This document shows positions 4,714 to 6,821 of a DNA stretch of 6,821 nucleotides, piece after piece (positions within the stretch are counted from its first letter, which is position 1; every line of letters begins with the position of its first letter). This stretch comes from Candidatus Aminicenantota bacterium. Its GTDB lineage: Bacteria > Acidobacteriota > Aminicenantia > Aminicenantales > UBA8522. The stretch lies in contig DQHV01000225.1 of the NCBI GenBank assembly GCA_003524335.1, forward strand, positions 1,094-7,914, written 5' to 3'. A model generated the notes under the pieces. The model ran no database searches and was not told the origin of the DNA. It saw nothing but the letters and a program-made list of their open reading frames with translations. The position numbers and the translations under genes are program-made.

Positions 4714-6354
4714 TCATCTTCCGGCGAAGCGCAAACGTGCTGATTTCTTGATATGGCCTTGGGTGTAGTAAGCGTCGGCCCAGGAATCGTCAGTCGCCAG
4801 GGGTTTCGCCTTTTTGAGCTTCAGCAGTTTCGCGTAATAGCGGAACCTATAATGCTCGTAGAAACGCAAGATCTCCAGGCCGTAACGATCGGCGAGATCG
4901 GTGTTGCCGCGGATGATCAAATAGTTCTCGTCATTGCCGTTGCTTGCCGGAACGCTAAGGTTGTGGCTTCCGCTGATGATAACGGGGTCGTCCGTGGTGA
5001 AGTTCGCGACGACGGCCTTGGTGTGGATCAGCAGATTGCCCCGCTGTCCCCTGAGGCCTTCCTTCACCCAGCCTTCGAGGCCGCTGGAGAGAAGAGCGGG
5101 GGCCGTGAACTCAGCGGTCCGGTCGGCATGGAATCCTGTGATCCGGCTGGCGGTATTCTGGATCCCGTATCGAAGCACCGGATCATTGGCGGAGCCCAGT
5201 AAGGCGTCCAGGATATCCTCGGGGAGCTTGAAGGCCGTCGCGAACAACACATCCTTGTCAGCCGCCTTGATGATCCTGACGAACTCGGCCAGGTCGGCCT
5301 TTCCCGTGCGCGGAGAGAACCCGACGAACAGATCCTGGGTGCGGTCTATCGGATTGTTCGCGTTGATCCACTTTCGGGTAGTGGCAACGTTCTCCGGATC
5401 GGCCCAGATGACCTCGAACAGCTCCAGATAGTGCGCCGCGACGGCCTTGTCATCCGTCTCGTGGACCACATTGGCCTGACGATAGACGCCGTTCTCCGTG
5501 AAATTCGTGCTGCCGCACAGGACGGCCTCGGGCACGCGCCGGCCAGCCGCATCGATCCGGCTGAGGACGATGAACTTGTCGTGGAAGATCTTCGAGGTGA
5601 CCCTACCGCGCTTCCTGGCCGGGGGGATCTTCTTCAGGTTGGCCGCGTTGATCGCCGTTTGCTCGTCTCCCGCCTTCGCGTGATAGATGACGCGCACGTC
5701 GACGCCCAGCTTGTGGGCTTCGTTGACCGCGTCGACGATCGACTTCAGCTCGTATTCATAGATCGCGATATCCAAGGCCCATTTTGCGTTCTTGGTCCTG
5801 CCGATGAAGCGAAGAATGGCGCCGAGCAGGCCGTTCTCGAGCCACTTCCGGGGGCGGGATGGCCAGTCCTCGACGGGCAGGCCCCTTTCTTCCTGCAAGC
5901 GCTCGTCCAGATCGGAGAACTGGCGCCCGAAGGACTGACTCGCAGCCACGGCCCGATTGAAGCACACCCGGTGGTCCTTAGGCTGGCCGTCGTCTGCGCA
6001 GACATCGATCTCGAGGGATTCTCCCAGGGTTGGCTGATCGGCGTAGGCGAGATGCACGCGGTACTTGCAGGTCGTGCCGGGCGCGATGCTATAGTCGGCC
6101 CAGCGGAACTTCTGGAACGGAGCGGCGTTGCTGTGTGTTGCGCCCCACTGAGGGATCGTGTGGGCTTGACCGGGGAATGTCAGACTGTTCAACAGCCACC
6201 GCCAGCCCTTCGCGCCCTCATTCTGCTCGATGGCAAAGCCCAGAAAGTTAGACTTGCGTGCCTCGTCCAGATCCATGGCCAGCAGGACACCGTTGGTGCC
6301 CGCATACGCCTTCACGCGGAACGTATCGTCGGCATTCTTTTTGAGTTTACGCAT
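4714..6354 (-). CDS. Phospholipase D-family protein with two HKD motifs and N-terminal extension
   Basis: 546 residues. The PLD superfamily includes nucleases, phospholipases and other phosphodiester-transfer enzymes with two HxK motifs forming one active site. Motif 1: FHDKFIV (H258, K260) followed by CGSTNFTENG (280-289). Motif 2: LIHTKAVV (H444, K446) followed by ISGSHNLS (460-467), with NDENYLII (474-481) after it. Both motifs look intact. Residues ~10-120 form a separate, apparently beta-rich domain (FLGFAIEQ, then FQKFRWADYSIAPGTTCKYRV, ending ESLEIDV) resembling an immunoglobulin-like or binding module found before PLD domains in some bacterial proteins. There is no signal peptide or membrane segment, so the product is probably cytoplasmic; with the nuclease downstream, a nucleic-acid substrate is more likely than a lipid. 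Start: ATG at 6354 with GGAGG only 4 nt upstream. The stop is 85 bp before the nuclease start. Superfamily certain; substrate inferred. Confidence 0.9.
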   Translation of the reverse strand: MRKLKKNADDTFRVKAYAGTNGVLLAMDLDEARKSNFLGFAIEQNEGAKGWRWLLNSLTFPGQAHTIPQWGATHSNAAPFQKFRWADYSIAPGTTCKYRVHLAYADQPTLGESLEIDVCADDGQPKDHRVCFNRAVAASQSFGRQFSDLDERLQEERGLPVEDWPSRPRKWLENGLLGAILRFIGRTKNAKWALDIAIYEYELKSIVDAVNEAHKLGVDVRVIYHAKAGDEQTAINAANLKKIPPARKRGRVTSKIFHDKFIVLSRIDAAGRRVPEAVLCGSTNFTENGVYRQANVVHETDDKAVAAHYLELFEVIWADPENVATTRKWINANNPIDRTQDLFVGFSPRTGKADLAEFVRIIKAADKDVLFATAFKLPEDILDALLGSANDPVLRYGIQNTASRITGFHADRTAEFTAPALLSSGLEGWVKEGLRGQRGNLLIHTKAVVANFTTDDPVIISGSHNLSVPASNGNDENYLIIRGNTDLADRYGLEILRFYEHYRFRYYAKLLKLKKAKPLATDDSWADAYYTQGHIKKSARLRFAGR

Positions 6355-6416
6355 CGTCCCTCCTCAGGATTCAACTTCGCTCGAATTCGGCCTCATAACT
6401 CCTCTGAATAGATGGA

Positions 6417-6452
6417 TTATTGACCATCAACGCCGGAATGCGGCTTGGACAT
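6417..6452 (-). CDS. 11-codon frame between the right-edge gene and the PLD gene
   Basis: ATG at 6452 with GGGAGG (6460-6465) 7 nt upstream opens an 11-codon frame (MSKPHSGVDGQ, TAA at 6417). It begins 13 nt after the stop of the upstream gene, whose TGA abuts the ribosome-binding site. The signal and length match the short frame before the RecB-like nuclease. Downstream a second frame, 6364-6396 (10 codons, MRPNSSEVES), ends inside the ribosome-binding site of the PLD gene but has poorly spaced initiation. These could be leader peptides, remnants of a lost gene, or chance. Confidence 0.3.
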   Translation of the reverse strand: MSKPHSGVDGQ

Positions 6453-6465
6453 GTTGCGTCCTCCC

Positions 6466-6821
6466 TCAGAGAGCGAAAGTCATAAGGTCGGCCCGCACGT
6501 CGGCGGCGGGGCTCCAGTGCTTGATATATCTCTTGAACATGAAGTACGACGGTCCTCCTCCGCGCGGACAATCCAGGCTTTCCACCGCCCTGAGATATTC
6601 GGCCGGCCGGGCTTGATAGAGGAGCCGTTGGACCCGACCGGGAATGGGAAGGGGAGTGCTGTCCCAGCCGGCTTCGTCCGCTGTGAGAAGGCCCGCCTTT
6701 ATGAGGGCGCAGAGCTGGAGAGGATGCTCGTGAGAGCGGCGGCCGCGGGCCAACGCGGCGATAAACAGGCCGCCAAATGTCGCCGCCAAAGTGAGATAGC
6801 TTCGAAGCAGACTGTCGCAGG
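6466..6821 (-). CDS. Unrecognised protein, C-terminal fragment (cut by right edge)
   Basis: The frame is open at the right edge and ends TGA at 6466, leaving 117 visible codons. No start can be assigned: the first visible in-frame candidate is TTG at 6789, but the frame continues upstream to the edge, so this is best read as the end of a longer protein. The visible part is LTLAATFGGLFIAALARGRR (a hydrophobic stretch with a basic end), then a Leu/Ala-rich helical part with PLQLCALIKAGLL, a Pro-rich turn, YLRAVESLDCPRGGG and a basic C-terminus (FKRYIKHWSP). I recognise no family. The hydrophobic stretch may be a buried helix rather than a membrane segment. It shares a strand with, and lies 111 bp before, the PLD gene, so it is probably the upstream member of the same operon. 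Confidence 0.6.
   Translation of the reverse strand, partial: CDSLLRSYLTLAATFGGLFIAALARGRRSHEHPLQLCALIKAGLLTADEAGWDSTPLPIPGRVQRLLYQARPAEYLRAVESLDCPRGGGPSYFMFKRYIKHWSPAADVRADLMTFAL

Noticed and set aside
5431..6411. 326-codon open frame on the plus strand
   Set aside because: It is a shadow of the phospholipase D gene, whose two HKD motifs are on the minus strand; the plus-strand product shows no recognisable domain.
1..6821. CRISPR array, insertion sequence or attachment-site repeats
   Set aside because: I saw no regularly spaced direct repeats, no transposase or integrase motifs, and no long direct repeats flanking a segment.

Overview
The window looks like an accessory or defence-type region of an uncultured bacterium. 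The bacterial assignment rests on a 5S rRNA core with the bacterial loop sequence and on strong Shine-Dalgarno sites (GGGAGG, GGAGGAG) before most genes. I cannot place it in a phylum. Every protein gene I accept is on the minus strand, so the gene order in transcription is right to left. The one plus-strand gene is the 5S rRNA. By eye, the primase-helicase and phospholipase D genes are markedly richer in GC than the HEPN/nucleotidyltransferase pair, the 5S region and the RecB-like nuclease, which suggests a mosaic of several arrivals.

Layout from the right edge: (1) 6466-6821, the C-terminal end of an unrecognised protein that continues outside the window. (2) 4714-6354, a two-HKD phospholipase D-family protein with a beta-rich N-terminal extension. 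(3) 3111-4628, a TM0106-family RecB-like nuclease that combines a PD-(D/E)XK domain, a four-cysteine Cas4/AddB-like Fe-S signature, a helix-hairpin-helix region and a DEDD RNase H-like domain. These three read as one transcription unit, and two very short reading frames (11-12 codons), each behind the same GGGAGG-N7-ATG signal, sit in its junctions.

The stretch 2627-3110 has no protein gene of normal size. It holds the isolated 5S rRNA (core intact, terminal helix I not recognisable), a 63-nt hairpin just downstream of it, a candidate leftward promoter, and two 17-bp palindromes in front of the next operon.

That operon (2261-2626 and 1699-2289) is a HEPN-like helical protein overlapping a minimal nucleotidyltransferase, the layout of a HEPN/MNT toxin-antitoxin module. 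It is followed by the N-terminal 544 codons of a TOTE-type archaeo-eukaryotic primase fused to a superfamily 2 helicase, cut by the left edge just after Walker A. The window therefore carries three separable conflict-type modules (primase-helicase, HEPN/MNT, and PLD plus RecB-like nuclease) around a solitary 5S locus. The defence role is inferred from families and context, not shown by the sequence.
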